Below are positions 36,606-47,500 of a DNA stretch of 64,000 nt, in pieces; the first letter of the stretch is position 1; each line of letters starts with the position of its first letter. The DNA is from JAPULR01 sp965238215 (GTDB lineage Bacteria > Chloroflexota > Dehalococcoidia > Lucifugimonadales > GCA-2712585). Location: assembly GCA_965238215.1 (NCBI GenBank), contig OZ250180.1:1054001-1118000 (forward strand), in the 5' to 3' direction. The notes beneath the pieces are model-generated. The model was not told the DNA's origin. It saw nothing but the letters and a program-made list of their open reading frames with translations, and did no database searches. Made by a program: the position numbers and the translations under genes.

Positions 36606-38165
36606 GTGGCTCATGAACAGGTAATAATCTTCGACACCACCCTCCGCGACGGCGAGCAGGCCGCCGGCGCGGGAATGACCACCCCGGAAAAGCTGGAAAT
36701 CGCCCGGCAGCTTGACCGCCTAGGCGTTGACGTTATCGAAGCCGGCTTCGCCGCCAGCTCACCCGGCGACTTCGAAGCCGTCGCCACCATCGCCAAGGAA
36801 ATCCGCCGGCCCATCATTGCATCTCTGGCCCGCGCTCATCCCAACGACGTAGACCAGGCTTGGGGCGCTCTACAGGGAGCGGCACATCCCCGCATCCACG
36901 TTTTCCTCTCCAGTTCCGACATCCACCTGATGCACCAGCTGCGGAAGAACCGGGAAGAGGTCATGGACATGGCGGTAACCATGGTCTCCAGGGCCAAAGG
37001 CTACTGCGAAGACGTGGAATTCTCGGCGATGGACGCCTCCCGCACGGAGCCTGAATATCTCTACACCATGCTCAGAGCCGTCATAGACGCAGGAGCAACG
37101 ACCATCAACATCCCCGACACCGTCGGCTACTCGATTCCGGAAGAATTCGCCCAACTGCTGAAGGACATTCAGGAGAACGTGCCGAATATCCACAAGGCCG
37201 TCCTCAGCGTCCATTGTCACAACGACCTGGGCCTCGGCGTGGCCAACAGCATGGCCGCCATCCAGGTGGGCGCCCGCCAGGTGGAGGGCTGCATCAACGG
37301 TCTCGGCGAGCGGGCAGGCAACGCCGCCCTCGAAGAGATAATCATGAGCATCGAGACCCGCAGGGACTTCCTCGGCGTCCGCACCAACGTGGACACCACC
37401 CAGATTTACCGCACCAGCCGGCTGGTCAGCGACGTTACAGGCTTCCCCATCCAGCCTAACAAGGCAGTGGTGGGCCTAAACGCCTTCCGCCACGCCTCCG
37501 GCATCCACCAGGACGGCATCCTGAAGGAACGTTCCACCTACGAGGTGATGGACCCCGCGTCCATCGGCTGGCCCGGCAGTTCGCTTGTCCTCGGCAAACT
37601 CAGCGGCCGCGCCGGCCTACGGTCCCGGCTCGACGAGCTTGGATACCACCTCGACTCCGACCAACTGGCCCAGGCTTTCGAGGGCTTCAAGCTTCTGGCC
37701 GACAAGAAGCGGGAGATTACCGATCGCGACCTTGAGGCCCTCATGTCCGACCAGCGGAGGACCGTCAACGAGAACGTAAGCTTCACCATGGAGCACATAC
37801 AGGTATCCTGCGGCGACCACGAAATACCCACCGCTACGGTCAAGCTCACCGGCCCGGACGGGTTCACGACGACCGACGCCGCCACTGGCACCGGCCCCGT
37901 GGACGCAATCTACAAGGCCATCAACCGCATCGTTCAGGTGCCCAATACCCTCGCGGAATTCACCGTCAATTCCGTCACCGGAGGTATTGACGCCATCGGA
38001 GAGGTGACGATTCGTATCCAGAAGGACGACGGGGTGTACGTGGGCAGGGGATCGGATACGGACATCCTTGTAGCCAGCGCCAAGGCCTACCTGAATGCCC
38101 TCAACCGACTGCTGGCCATGGAAGAGGCCAAGAAGGAGTCCGGCGCAGGAGTTCCTAATCCCTAA
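36606..38165 (+). CDS. leuA: 2-isopropylmalate synthase
   Basis: A 519-residue enzyme condensing acetyl-CoA with 2-oxoisovalerate, the first step of leucine synthesis. The HMGL-like barrel has FDTTLRDGEQAAGAGMT, the metal ligands in SVHCHNDLGLGVANS and NGLGERAGNAALEE. The C-terminal regulatory LeuA dimer domain (residues ~395-505; VSCGDHEIPTATVKL, VTGGIDAIGEVTIRI) implies leucine feedback. It begins at GTG 36606 after AGGAGGAACC. First gene of the leuA-leuC-leuD-leuB block. Confidence 0.96.
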   Translation: MAHEQVIIFDTTLRDGEQAAGAGMTTPEKLEIARQLDRLGVDVIEAGFAASSPGDFEAVATIAKEIRRPIIASLARAHPNDVDQAWGALQGAAHPRIHVFLSSSDIHLMHQLRKNREEVMDMAVTMVSRAKGYCEDVEFSAMDASRTEPEYLYTMLRAVIDAGATTINIPDTVGYSIPEEFAQLLKDIQENVPNIHKAVLSVHCHNDLGLGVANSMAAIQVGARQVEGCINGLGERAGNAALEEIIMSIETRRDFLGVRTNVDTTQIYRTSRLVSDVTGFPIQPNKAVVGLNAFRHASGIHQDGILKERSTYEVMDPASIGWPGSSLVLGKLSGRAGLRSRLDELGYHLDSDQLAQAFEGFKLLADKKREITDRDLEALMSDQRRTVNENVSFTMEHIQVSCGDHEIPTATVKLTGPDGFTTTDAATGTGPVDAIYKAINRIVQVPNTLAEFTVNSVTGGIDAIGEVTIRIQKDDGVYVGRGSDTDILVASAKAYLNALNRLLAMEEAKKESGAGVPNP

Positions 38166-38248
38166 GGCCCCGGCCCGGAGTCTTTCGAAACTCCGACAAC
38201 TCCAAGCAGGACATCGGATACTCCATTCAAAGGCTTGCAAGGTGTGTT

Positions 38249-39658
38249 ATGCCTCCTAAAACGATGTTTCAGAAAATCTGGGACGCCCACGTGGTGCACC
38301 AGGAACCCGGTGCGCCCGCCCTCATCTACATAGACTTGCACCTGTTGCACGAAGTCACCTCCCCTCAGGCCTTCGAGGGCCTACGGCTGGCGGGCCGGAA
38401 AGTGCGACGGCCGGACCTAACCGTCGCCACCGTTGATCACAACACCCCCACCTGGGAGCTTTCCCGTCCCGTGGTTGACACAATTTCCAAGCGCCAGTTG
38501 GACGCCCTGTCCGCCAACGTCGAGGGCACCGGCATAGCCTTCTACGACCGGTATAGCCGCAACCAGGGCATAGTCCACGTCATCGGCCCGGATCTGGGCT
38601 ACACCCAACCGGGCATGACGGTGGTCTGCGGCGACAGCCACACGTCCACCCACGGGGCGTTGGGGTGCTTCGCCCTCGGAATCGGCACGTCGGAAGTGGA
38701 GCACGTGCTGGCCACCCAAACCCTGCGCCAGTTCAAACCCAAGACCATGGAGGTGAGGGTGGAGGGGCCTCTCCCCACAGGAGTGGAGGCCAAGGACCTA
38801 ATCCTCGGCATCATCGGGCAGATAGGCATCAACGGCGGCATCGGCCACGTCATCGAGTACACCGGCGAGGCCGTCCGCTCCCTCTCTATGGACGGACGCA
38901 TGACCGTTTGCAACATGAGCATCGAGGGGGGCGCCCGCGCCGGCATGATTGCCCCAGACGACACCACGTTCGATTACGTCCAAGGCCGCACCTTCGCTCC
39001 CAAGGGCGACGATTTCGAAGCTGCCGTGGACCGGTGGCGCAAGCTGCCGTCCGATGACGGCGCCGCCTACGACAAGCAGGTGGTTATTGATGCCGCCGCA
39101 CTGGAACCCTTCGTCACGTGGGGCACCAACCCCGGCATGGTTGCGAAGATAACGGACCGCGTTCCGGACCCAGCCTCCTTCCGGGAGGCTGCTGAGCGAG
39201 AGGCCGCGGAGCGTGCCCTAAGCTACATGGCCCTGGAGCCGGACACTCCCATCCAGGACATTCCCATCGACCGGGTATTCATTGGCGCCTGCACCAACAG
39301 CCGTATCGAAGACCTCCGGGCCGCAGCAGACGTGGTCAAGGGCAAAAGGGTCAACGCCGGAGTCTACGCCATGGTAGTCCCCGGCTCGGCCAGGGTGAAA
39401 GCCCAAGCCGAGGAGGAAGGCTTGGACCGTATCTTCGCCGACGCTGGCTTCGATTGGCGCATTGCGGGATGCTCCATGTGCCTCGGCATGAACCCGGACG
39501 TTCTGCAACCGGGCCAGCGGTGCGCCTCCACCTCCAACCGCAACTTCGAGAACCGCCAGGGCAAGGGGGGACGGACACACCTGGTCAGTCCGCCCATGGC
39601 CGCCGCCGCCGCAATAGCAGGCCACTTTGTAGACATCCGCGAGTGGAGGACAACTTGA
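38249..39658 (+). CDS. leuC: 3-isopropylmalate dehydratase large subunit
   Basis: A 469-residue aconitase-type [4Fe-4S] subunit isomerising 2- to 3-isopropylmalate together with LeuD. It has VVCGDSHTSTHGALGCFALG, FIGACTNSRIEDLRAAA with the first cluster Cys, and GCSMCLGMNPDVL with the other two, plus TSNRNFENRQGKGGRTHLVS. It lies 83 bases after leuA. Confidence 0.96.
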   Translation: MPPKTMFQKIWDAHVVHQEPGAPALIYIDLHLLHEVTSPQAFEGLRLAGRKVRRPDLTVATVDHNTPTWELSRPVVDTISKRQLDALSANVEGTGIAFYDRYSRNQGIVHVIGPDLGYTQPGMTVVCGDSHTSTHGALGCFALGIGTSEVEHVLATQTLRQFKPKTMEVRVEGPLPTGVEAKDLILGIIGQIGINGGIGHVIEYTGEAVRSLSMDGRMTVCNMSIEGGARAGMIAPDDTTFDYVQGRTFAPKGDDFEAAVDRWRKLPSDDGAAYDKQVVIDAAALEPFVTWGTNPGMVAKITDRVPDPASFREAAEREAAERALSYMALEPDTPIQDIPIDRVFIGACTNSRIEDLRAAADVVKGKRVNAGVYAMVVPGSARVKAQAEEEGLDRIFADAGFDWRIAGCSMCLGMNPDVLQPGQRCASTSNRNFENRQGKGGRTHLVSPPMAAAAAIAGHFVDIREWRTT

Positions 39659-39691
39659 GCAAACCACTTCTGAGGAGTGTGCCAGCGTAAG

Positions 39692-40291
39692 ATGGAACCC
39701 TTTACGAAGCTCACCGGCGTAGCCATGCCCCTGGACAGGGTCAACGTGGACACCGACCAGATAATCCCCGCCGTTCATCTGAAACGCATCGAACGCACCG
39801 GCTACGGGCAGTTTCTCTTTGGGCCGTGGCGATTCGACGCCAACGGCGAACCCAACCCCGAATTCATTCTTAACGATCCCCGCATCCATAACCCCAGGTT
39901 CCTCGTCGCGGGGCGGAACTTCGGCTGCGGCTCCTCCCGGGAGCACGCGCCCTGGGCGCTGGAGGACTACGGGTTTCGATGCATTATCGCGCCCAGCTTC
40001 GCCGACATCTTCTTCAACAACTGCTTCCAGAACGGCCTGCTGCCCATCGTCCTCCCCGAAGTCCACGTCGCCGCCCTAATGACCTCCCTCAAGCATAACC
40101 TCGGCTCTACCCTCTCCGTTGACTTGGAAGCCCAGCGTCTTCGGTTCGACAACGGCGAAATAGCCTTCTCATTCGAAATTGACCCCTTCCGAAAGCGCTG
40201 CCTCCTCGAGGGACTGGACGATATAGGCTTGACGTTGCTGCACGAGGGGAAAATATCCGCCTACGAGCGACAGATGGGCATGGCAGCGTGA
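39692..40291 (+). CDS. leuD: 3-isopropylmalate dehydratase small subunit
   Basis: A 199-residue swivel-domain partner of LeuC. Motifs: MPLDRVNVDTDQIIPAVHLK, NFGCGSSREHAPWAL, IIAPSFADIFFNNCFQNGL. The ATG at 39692 gives the usual length; a GTG at 39677 overlaps the ribosome site GAGGAG and is unlikely. The gap to leuC is short (33 bases). Confidence 0.95.
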   Translation: MEPFTKLTGVAMPLDRVNVDTDQIIPAVHLKRIERTGYGQFLFGPWRFDANGEPNPEFILNDPRIHNPRFLVAGRNFGCGSSREHAPWALEDYGFRCIIAPSFADIFFNNCFQNGLLPIVLPEVHVAALMTSLKHNLGSTLSVDLEAQRLRFDNGEIAFSFEIDPFRKRCLLEGLDDIGLTLLHEGKISAYERQMGMAA

Positions 40292-40313
40292 CAGCTACCC
40301 TGGAGACCAGCCA

Positions 40314-41408
40314 ATGAACTATCGCATCGCCGCGCTGCCTGGGGACGGCGTCGGCCCTGAGGTAACGGCCCAGGCCGTCAAAGCCCTACACGCAATAGGC
40401 GGCTGTTTCGGTCACACCTTCGAAATCCGGTACGGGGCCATCGGCGGCGGGGCCATAGACGAGTTTGGTGACCCCTTCCCGCCGGAGAGCCTGGAACTCT
40501 GCCGCGGGAGCGCCGCCGTCCTTCTTGGGGCCGTCGGCGGCCCCAAGTGGGACGACCCGCAAGCTGCCGTGCGACCGGAAGACGGCCTGCTGGCCCTTCG
40601 CAAGTCCCTTGAACTCTTCGCCAACCTCCGGCCCGTGAAGCTCCATCCTGCGCTAATAGACTCCAGCCCATTGAAGCCGGAAGTGCTTCAGGGAGTTGAT
40701 CTGGTGGTGGTTCGGGAGCTAACCGGCGGTCTCTACTTCGCCCAGCCAAAGAAGCGCTGGACTGGGCCCGACGGTCGGGCCGCCGTGGACACCCTAGCCT
40801 ACACCGAAACGGAGATCCTCCGAATACTGCACGCCGCCTTCCGTCTAGCCCAGACCCGCCGCCTGCGCGTCACTTCAGTCGACAAGGCCAACGTGCTGGA
40901 AACCTCCCGTCTGTGGAGAGAATTGGCGGATAGCGTCGTCAAGGACTACCCGGACGTGTCCCTGGAGCACATGCTGGTGGACAACGCCGCCATGCAGCTA
41001 ATCCGCAGCCCCTCCCAGTTCGACGTCATAGTCACCGAAAACACCTTTGGAGACATTCTCACCGACGAAGCCGCCGTCCTATCAGGCTCCATGGGAATGC
41101 TGCCCTCGGCCAGCCTGGGCGACAAGGGCGGCGCTACCCCGCTGGGCCTATACGAACCCATACACGGGAGCGCGCCGGACATCGCGGGCAGAGGCATCGC
41201 AAACCCCTTGGCCGCGATCCTGAGCGCCGCCCTGCTGCTACGCTTGTCCCTCGGCCTTGAGCGGGAGGCTCAAGCGCTGGAAAACGCCGTGTCCAACGCA
41301 CTGGAAGACGGCTGCCGCACCGCCGACATCGCCCGCTCTGGCGAAACACCTCTCTCGACCTGTGCCATGGGCGACGCCGTGGTCCGGCGCATTGTCAAAG
41401 CAGCCTAA
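40314..41408 (+). CDS. leuB: 3-isopropylmalate dehydrogenase
   Basis: A 364-residue NAD-dependent oxidative decarboxylase completing the leucine branch. Motifs: LPGDGVGPEVTAQAVKAL, LLGAVGGPKWD, VVRELTGGLYFAQPK, SVDKANVLETSRLW and VTENTFGDILTDEAAVLSGS. It follows leuD by 22 bases; the HAD gene follows closely. Confidence 0.96.
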   Translation: MNYRIAALPGDGVGPEVTAQAVKALHAIGGCFGHTFEIRYGAIGGGAIDEFGDPFPPESLELCRGSAAVLLGAVGGPKWDDPQAAVRPEDGLLALRKSLELFANLRPVKLHPALIDSSPLKPEVLQGVDLVVVRELTGGLYFAQPKKRWTGPDGRAAVDTLAYTETEILRILHAAFRLAQTRRLRVTSVDKANVLETSRLWRELADSVVKDYPDVSLEHMLVDNAAMQLIRSPSQFDVIVTENTFGDILTDEAAVLSGSMGMLPSASLGDKGGATPLGLYEPIHGSAPDIAGRGIANPLAAILSAALLLRLSLGLEREAQALENAVSNALEDGCRTADIARSGETPLSTCAMGDAVVRRIVKAA

Positions 41409-41415
41409 CTTCCAG

Positions 41416-42105
41416 ATGACCGACGCCTCCACAGACGAGGGGCCCCGCATTGAAGCGATAGTCCTAGACTTCGACGGCGTTATTCTGGAGTCCAACCACG
41501 TCAAGGCGGAGACTTTCCGTCGACTATTCAGCCAGTACCCCCAACACGCCGAAGCAATCGTCAAGCTACACCGGGACCACGGCGGCATGCCCCGTCAGGA
41601 AAAGCTGCGAATCATCTGCGAAGATATCCTTGGTGTGCCCATCGATGCGGACGGCATTCGACGTTTGAGCAAGGAATTTGGAAGGCTGGCAGACGACGCG
41701 ATGATGACGTGCCCCTTCACCCCCGGGGCACTGGAGTTCCTGCAAACCTACTCTGCCCTCTGTACTCTGTTCATAGCCACCGGCACGCCCGAGGACGAGA
41801 TGCAGCAGCTCATTGAGCGTAGAGGGCTGGCGGAACTCTTCGCCGGAGTCTACGGCTCACCCAGGGACAAGGCCGCAATCCTACGGGATTTGATGGCTGC
41901 GAAAGGGTGGCGGCCCAGCGAGATGGTCTTCGTCGGAGACTCAATAGACGACTACAAGGGAGCGCACGCCACCGGAGTCCCCTTCGTCGGAAGAATTGCC
42001 CCCGGCAAGGCAAACATATTCGCCGGCGCCAACGTAAGCCTGATAGTCGAGAGCCTGGCGGAATTACATCAACGCTGGCACGGGGTGCCCGTCAGCCCAT
42101 CTTAA
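41416..42105 (+). CDS. HAD-superfamily phosphatase (phosphoglycolate phosphatase-like)
   Basis: A 229-residue haloacid dehalogenase-like hydrolase. Motif I VLDFDGVILES supplies the nucleophile and acid/base Asp pair, motif II is LFIATGTPEDEM, the motif III Lys is in GSPRDKAAIL, and motif IV is MVFVGDSIDDYKGA. The helical cap lies between motifs I and II. It starts 7 bases after the leuB stop, so it is probably the last gene of the leu operon. The substrate is unknown. Its 3' end overlaps the convergent amidohydrolase by 14 bases. Confidence 0.88.
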   Translation: MTDASTDEGPRIEAIVLDFDGVILESNHVKAETFRRLFSQYPQHAEAIVKLHRDHGGMPRQEKLRIICEDILGVPIDADGIRRLSKEFGRLADDAMMTCPFTPGALEFLQTYSALCTLFIATGTPEDEMQQLIERRGLAELFAGVYGSPRDKAAILRDLMAAKGWRPSEMVFVGDSIDDYKGAHATGVPFVGRIAPGKANIFAGANVSLIVESLAELHQRWHGVPVSPS

Positions 42106-43237
42106 ACAGGCGGGCGCAATTCTCGCCCGCTATAAGACGCTTTTCCTCCAGCGGCACACCTTCGAGAATCCGCTCAACAATTTCTCTGGACCGGGGAAAC
42201 GTGGACTCCGCGTGGGGATAATCGTTCCCCCACATCAGCGTCTCCACCCCCAGGTACTCCCGCATCTGCATCCCCAACTCGTCTTCCTGGAAGCAGATGA
42301 ACATATTTCGGCGAAACATGTCGCTGGGCAGCATATCCCCGCCAAACCTGCGGCCCCCAAACCGCTCAGGACGGCGGATCTCCTGGTACGCCACGTCCAT
42401 CCGGTAGAGCAGAAAGGGCGCCCACGAAACCTCGTATTCCACCAGCCCCACCTTCAGGCCGGGGTGACGCTCGAACACGCCGGAGAAAATCATGGCCACG
42501 ACGTTGTCGCGCATGTCATATTCCTGGTTGATGAACTCCACCATCCCCCGGCTGTTGCCGAAGGTGACCTTCTCGTTGGGACTCCAACGCGACGTGCCGC
42601 TGTGCATAGCCAGCGGCATACCCAATTCCTCAGCCACCTCCCACAACGGCCCGTACATAGCTCCATCGTACCGGCCAAAGAGGGGTCGCTGGGGAATCGT
42701 CGCGCCCGCCAGTCCAAGCGATGCCGCCCGCTGAAGCTCCCTCACCCCGTCGGCTACCAAGTCCACGTTAACCATCGCCATTCCCTTGATTCTGTCCGGG
42801 TAGGGGGCGCAAAACTCCGCCAGCCAGCTGTTATATGCCCGGAATACCGCCGAGAGCAGATCCGTCGAAGGAATGAGCCAAGTCTCCAAGCCAACCGAGG
42901 GGTAGACCACGTCCCCGGATACGCCGTCCAAGTCCATGTCGGCTATATGGGCATGAGGGTCGTAGCCGCCCCGCCGCACCTCCTCGTACACCCCTTCAAT
43001 TCGGATGGTCTCCGGCGCTTCGAACCGCCGTCCCGCCTGGGTGTCCGACCCGACGATTCCAAAGCTAACGTTGCCGTCGGCGTACCACTTATCGAAGCCG
43101 CCCTCGCGGACCACCCTCGGGGCCCTGTGCCGGTATTCGGGGTCTATGAAGCGCGTCCAGAGATCCGGAGGTTCAACTACGTGGGAATCGGAAGACACCA
43201 ACCTGTATCCGGTGTTCTTGCTCATTTCTGAGGCCAT
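42092..43237 (-). CDS. Amidohydrolase 2 (PF04909-type) metal-dependent hydrolase
   Basis: A 381-residue TIM-barrel enzyme related to the gene at 32552-33706. It opens YRLVSSDSHVVEPPDLWTRF with the D-x-H motif, has HIADMDLDGVSGDVVYP, His in MPLAMHSGTS, and the late Asp in TLMWGNDYPHAESTFP. The ATG at 43237 is preceded by GGAGG; an ATG at 43225 would overlap the upstream stop by ATGA. Likely a decarboxylase or hydrolase of an aromatic or cyclic acid. It shares 16 bases with the preceding gene in another frame, so they form a transcription unit. Confidence 0.88.
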   Translation of the reverse strand: MASEMSKNTGYRLVSSDSHVVEPPDLWTRFIDPEYRHRAPRVVREGGFDKWYADGNVSFGIVGSDTQAGRRFEAPETIRIEGVYEEVRRGGYDPHAHIADMDLDGVSGDVVYPSVGLETWLIPSTDLLSAVFRAYNSWLAEFCAPYPDRIKGMAMVNVDLVADGVRELQRAASLGLAGATIPQRPLFGRYDGAMYGPLWEVAEELGMPLAMHSGTSRWSPNEKVTFGNSRGMVEFINQEYDMRDNVVAMIFSGVFERHPGLKVGLVEYEVSWAPFLLYRMDVAYQEIRRPERFGGRRFGGDMLPSDMFRRNMFICFQEDELGMQMREYLGVETLMWGNDYPHAESTFPRSREIVERILEGVPLEEKRLIAGENCARLFKMG

Positions 43238-43698
43238 GCCAGCCTCCATCCGGGGAGATTGACCTTCCATGAACCGTCCTCCCACAACATCGGAATAATC
43301 AGGCCCGACTTCAGGACTGGCTTCTGCGTCTCCTCCTGGTCATCGTCAATTCCCATGGGCAGGAAGGCAAAGGCATGAAGGTCGTCCACATAGCTCGTAG
43401 GTGCAACGCCGAGGTCGAACAAGTCCTCCAACGGCCAATACTTGAGCACAGCTTTCCGAAAGTCCTCCAGCATAGGCTGAAACAGAGGATGGGAGGAATC
43501 GTTGGCCGCCTGATAGACCTGCTGTAAATCGATGCCCCGCTCCGTGGCCCACACTCCCTGCCGCACACCCCGCGATTCCTTGGAAAGCATCTCCCACGCC
43601 GTGGCCATAGTTCCGTCGCGGACTGCCTCAGCGAAACAACCGGCTGCCAAGCCGCACGCGTCGGGGGCGTTACTCCGCCGACTCCCCGGAATTCTCAC
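43222..43698 (-). CDS. Unknown protein, 158 residues
   Basis: Not recognised. A soluble frame from GTG 43698 with an N-terminal helix-rich part (AVRDGTMATAWEMLSKESRG) that recalls the start of NTF2/DUF4878-like small-ligand folds, and a C-terminal strand region ending with GSWKVNLPGWRLAWPQK, where a W-K-V/I motif is common in such folds. It overlaps the downstream amidohydrolase, which suggests a joint role. No signal peptide from this start. Confidence 0.6.
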   Translation of the reverse strand: MRIPGSRRSNAPDACGLAAGCFAEAVRDGTMATAWEMLSKESRGVRQGVWATERGIDLQQVYQAANDSSHPLFQPMLEDFRKAVLKYWPLEDLFDLGVAPTSYVDDLHAFAFLPMGIDDDQEETQKPVLKSGLIIPMLWEDGSWKVNLPGWRLAWPQK

Positions 43699-43793
43699 AG
43701 AGCCACCTTCCCAACCCTGGAAACTGCCGGAATTCTAACACAACCCCAAGGCGGAGGATTCAGGACAGGGGATGCGTTCGCGCCCGTGGCAGG

Positions 43794-44033
43794 CTAGCGA
43801 AGGGCGGCTATGAACTCGTCATCCGTTATCCGCAACTTTCTAAGAGTGCTCTGTAGCGATCCTCTAGCTACCTCTCTCTTGCCCAAGATTACCATGCCAG
43901 TCACAACCCGACCGCTGGATAATCTGCGCTGATAGGCTTGGTGGCTGCCCCGACCAATTCTGGCCTTGTAACAACCCAATCTTTCAAGGGCTTTGGCCAG
44001 TTGCCTGCTGGAGCAGAGAGGTATTCTTGCCAC
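43794..44033 (-). CDS. hicA: HicA-family mRNA interferase toxin
   Basis: A 79-residue dsRBD-fold toxin expected to cleave mRNA. The catalytic His31 lies in IGRGSHQAYQRR, and the C-terminal signature is LGKREVARGSLQSTLRKLRI. It starts at GTG 44033, 9 bases after the hicB stop. All features of an active toxin are present. Antitoxin-first order is the less common HicBA arrangement. Confidence 0.88.
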   Translation of the reverse strand: MARIPLCSSRQLAKALERLGCYKARIGRGSHQAYQRRLSSGRVVTGMVILGKREVARGSLQSTLRKLRITDDEFIAALR

Positions 44034-44042
44034 TATAAGTAG

Positions 44043-44348
44043 CTAGGCTACCACCAAATCCGGGACTTGCATTGTATAAGTGCGAACATTGTCCCCTTGC
44101 GTCGACGACACTGCCGTTTGATCTGACTTGGTATTATCTGGATGAACCTTGATGCCCATTTCCTGGAATTCCCGGGCGAGTTCGCCTACTTCTTGCACGG
44201 CCTCCAGATACACTTCGAGGGCTTCTTCGAGCATATCCAGGGCTTCTTCCACCGTACCGCCGCAACTGGCAACATCCAACTCCGGGCATAGGGCGGTAAA
44301 CTGGTTGCCGTCTTTCTCCGCAACTCCTGTAAGTATCACTCTTGGCAT
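44043..44348 (-). CDS. hicB: HicB-family antitoxin
   Basis: A 101-residue partner of HicA. The partly degraded RNase-H-like fold reads VAEKDGNQFTALCPELDVAS, CGGTVEEALDMLEEALEVYL. No clear C-terminal helix-turn-helix or ribbon-helix-helix is visible; the tail is polar and perhaps disordered, ending TMQVPDLVVA. It starts at ATG after GGAGGAACC. It neutralises HicA and may autoregulate the pair. Confidence 0.85.
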   Translation of the reverse strand: MPRVILTGVAEKDGNQFTALCPELDVASCGGTVEEALDMLEEALEVYLEAVQEVGELAREFQEMGIKVHPDNTKSDQTAVSSTQGDNVRTYTMQVPDLVVA

Positions 44349-44526
44349 GGTTCCTCCAAGGCGCTGCTTTTCTCCTGGCTTGCAGTTACTCTATTGCAAT
44401 TCAATGTGCTATTTCAAGCCAACCCAGTGCTTATGCCACACTCTCCCCGGCCTCTGGACAGGAAGGGCCTCCCTGAATAGAATCAGTGCCATATCGTACA
44501 CATAACTTCTAACGGAGGCTTCAAGC

Positions 44527-47500
44527 ATGGAAACCGTCAACCCCGCCCTCTTTAGCTCAATGGAGTGGCGCTTAATAGGGCCGCACCGTGGTGGTCGCGT
44601 CGTGGCCGTCGCCGGAGACCCCCATGACCCAATGACCTTCTACTTCGGCGCCTGCGCCGGCGGCGTCTGGAAGAGCACCGATGGCGGGACCTACTGGCGA
44701 AACGTCACCGACGGCTTCCTTAACGTCTCCGCCGTCGGCGCCGTGGCCGTCGCCAGCTCCGATTCCAACGTCATATACGTGGGCACCGGCGAAGCTTGCC
44801 TCCGCGCCAACGTCTGCCACGGGGACGGAGTATACCGCTCTACCGACGGCGGCCAGACCTGGGCCCACCTGGGCCTCGAAGACACCCACCATATCTCCCG
44901 CGTCCGCATCAATCCACAAGACCCGGACCTGGTCTACGTTGCGGCCATGGGCCACGCCTACGGTCCCAACGAACAGCGCGGCGTTTTCCGCTCAAAGAAC
45001 GGCGGCAGATCCTGGGAAAAGATCCTTTTCAAGAGCCCCAACGCCGGCGGTGCCGACCTGTCCATGGATCCGAACAACCCCAGAATTCTTTTCGCTGCCA
45101 TCTACCAAGCCCGGCGCCACGCCTGGATCAACGTCAGCGGGGGTCCTGACAGCGGACTGTACCGCTCCACCGACGGCGGCGACACCTGGGAGGACATTAC
45201 CAACAACCCAGGCATGCCCAAGGGACTGAAGGGACGCATGGGCGTCGCCGTCTCTCCGGCCAAGTCGGGTCGCATTTGGGCCATGATCGAGGCCGAAGAG
45301 GGTGGCCTCTTCCGCTCCGACGACGGCGGGGACACATGGGAGCGCCTCTCAGACGACGCCGATATCCGCGGCCGCCCCTGGTACTACAGCCACGTCTTCG
45401 CCGACACCCAGGACCCTGATACGGTCTACATACTGGAGGGATCGGCCTACAAGTCCGTCGATGGCGGGCGTAACTTCTCCCCGGTGCCTATGCCTCACGG
45501 CGACAACCACGACCTTTGGATTGACCCGACCAACCCCCGGCGCATGATTGAAGGCAACGACGGGGGCGCCTGCGTCTCCTTCAACGGAGGCGAAACCTGG
45601 TCCACTATCTATAACCAGCCCACCTCCCAGTTCTACCACGTGACCACAGACACCCGCTTCCCCTACCGCGTCTACGGCGCTCAGCAGGACAACACAACAA
45701 TGAGCCTGCCTAGCCGCACTTATGGCGGCGCTATCTCCATGGCCGACTGGCACACCGTAGGAGGCGGGGAAAGCGGCTACATCGCCGTCAACCCCGACGA
45801 CCCGGACATAGTCTACGCCGGCAACCACTCCAACGGATACCTCAGCCGCTACAACCACCGCACCCGCCAAGTTCACAACGTGATGGTGTGGCCGGAATCC
45901 TCCTCCGCCATCCCCGCCAGAGACATGAAGTACCGCTTCCAATGGACTTTCCCCATCCACTTCTCCCCCCACGACTCCAACGTCCTCTACACGGCGGGCA
46001 ACCACGTCTTCCGCTCCACCGACCAGGGCAACTCCTGGAAACCCATAAGCCCAGACCTCACCCGAAATGATCATTCCAAGATGGAAGTATCCGGCGGACC
46101 CGTCTCCCTGGACGGCACCAACGCAGAATATTACTGTACTGTCTTTGCCCTTGCCGAGTCCCCCGTCCAGGCCGGAGTCCTGTGGGCCGGAACGGACGAC
46201 GGCCTCGTGCATCTGTCAATGGACAATGGCGAGTCCTGGCAGAACGTCACCCCGCCTGACCTGCCCCCCTGGGCCCTCATAAGCATCATCGAAGCCTCAC
46301 CCCACGACCCGGCCCGCGCCTACCTGGCGGCCACCCGCTACAAGCTGGACGACGAAGCCCCCTACCTCTACCGCACCACGGACTACGGCAAGACATGGGA
46401 GCGCATCGTCGAAGGCATACCCGCCAACCACTTCACCCGAGTGATTCGGGAAGACACCCAACAGCCCGGCCTCCTCTACGCGGGCACCGAATACGGCATG
46501 TTGGTATCCTTCAACGGCGGCGACCGGTGGCAGCCTCTCCAGCAGAACCTGCCCGTCGTCCCAATCCACGACCTGGCCGTGAAGGACGACGACCTCGTCG
46601 CGGCCACTCACGGACGCGCCTTCTGGATAATGGACGACCTTTCGCCCCTCCGTCAGGCCGCTGCGGACCCCGCCGAAGCGTCCGTTCGCCTATTCAAGCC
46701 ACGCACCACCCACAGGCACACACCACCCGAAACTTTCGGCGTTGCTTCGAAGGCCCCGTGGGGCTACGAACGAACGGGCACCCTCGTCGTCGCCTACGCG
46801 CAGCGCCCCGACGATGATGGCGGCGTCATTCGCAGCTACATGGATGGCGGCGCGAACCCGCCCAATGGCGTCTACGTCCACTACTACCTGGATGACGCCA
46901 CCGAAGAGCCTGTCTCCATCACCTTCCTGGACGCTGCCGGGCAGCCTATCATCCGCTACCGGAGTCAGGACGACGCCGACGCTCCTTCCCTAGCCCTCGG
47001 CGAAGAACGCGGCTCGAAGCCCCGGCCCGGCCTGAACCGCTTCGTCTGGAACATGCGCTACCCGAAGGCGCAAAACCTTCCCGGAGACCCCCTCACCGAA
47101 TCACTGCATCCCCCCGCAATCACTGGTCCTACCGCCCCTCCGGGCAGCTACGCCGTCCGTATACAGGTGGGCGACCGTACCCTTACTCAACCCTTCAAAA
47201 TCATCAAAGACCCCAGACTCCAGGCTACCCAGGAGGAGATGCAAGAGCAGTTCAGCTTTCTAATTCGCTTGCGTGACAAGCTCACTCAAACCCACGCCGC
47301 CGTAGAGCAGATACGCAGCGTACGCAAACAGGTGGACGAGTGGGCCGGACGGACCAACGCCCAGACCGTCGCCGATGCAGCTCAAGATCTCAAGGAGAAG
47401 CTGGCCGCAATTGAGGGTGAGCTGGCACAAACCAAGGCCAGCGCCCAGATTGATCGGCTCAAGTACCCCGCTAAGCTCAACGGCAAGATAAACGGCCTTA

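Noticed and set aside
42106..42140. GC-rich hairpin near the convergent ends of the HAD and amidohydrolase genes
   Set aside because: It lies in coding sequence and lacks a T-run, so it is not called a terminator.
42212..43231. A 339-codon plus-strand frame opposite the amidohydrolase
   Set aside because: Antisense of a conserved enzyme; no domains or ribosome site.
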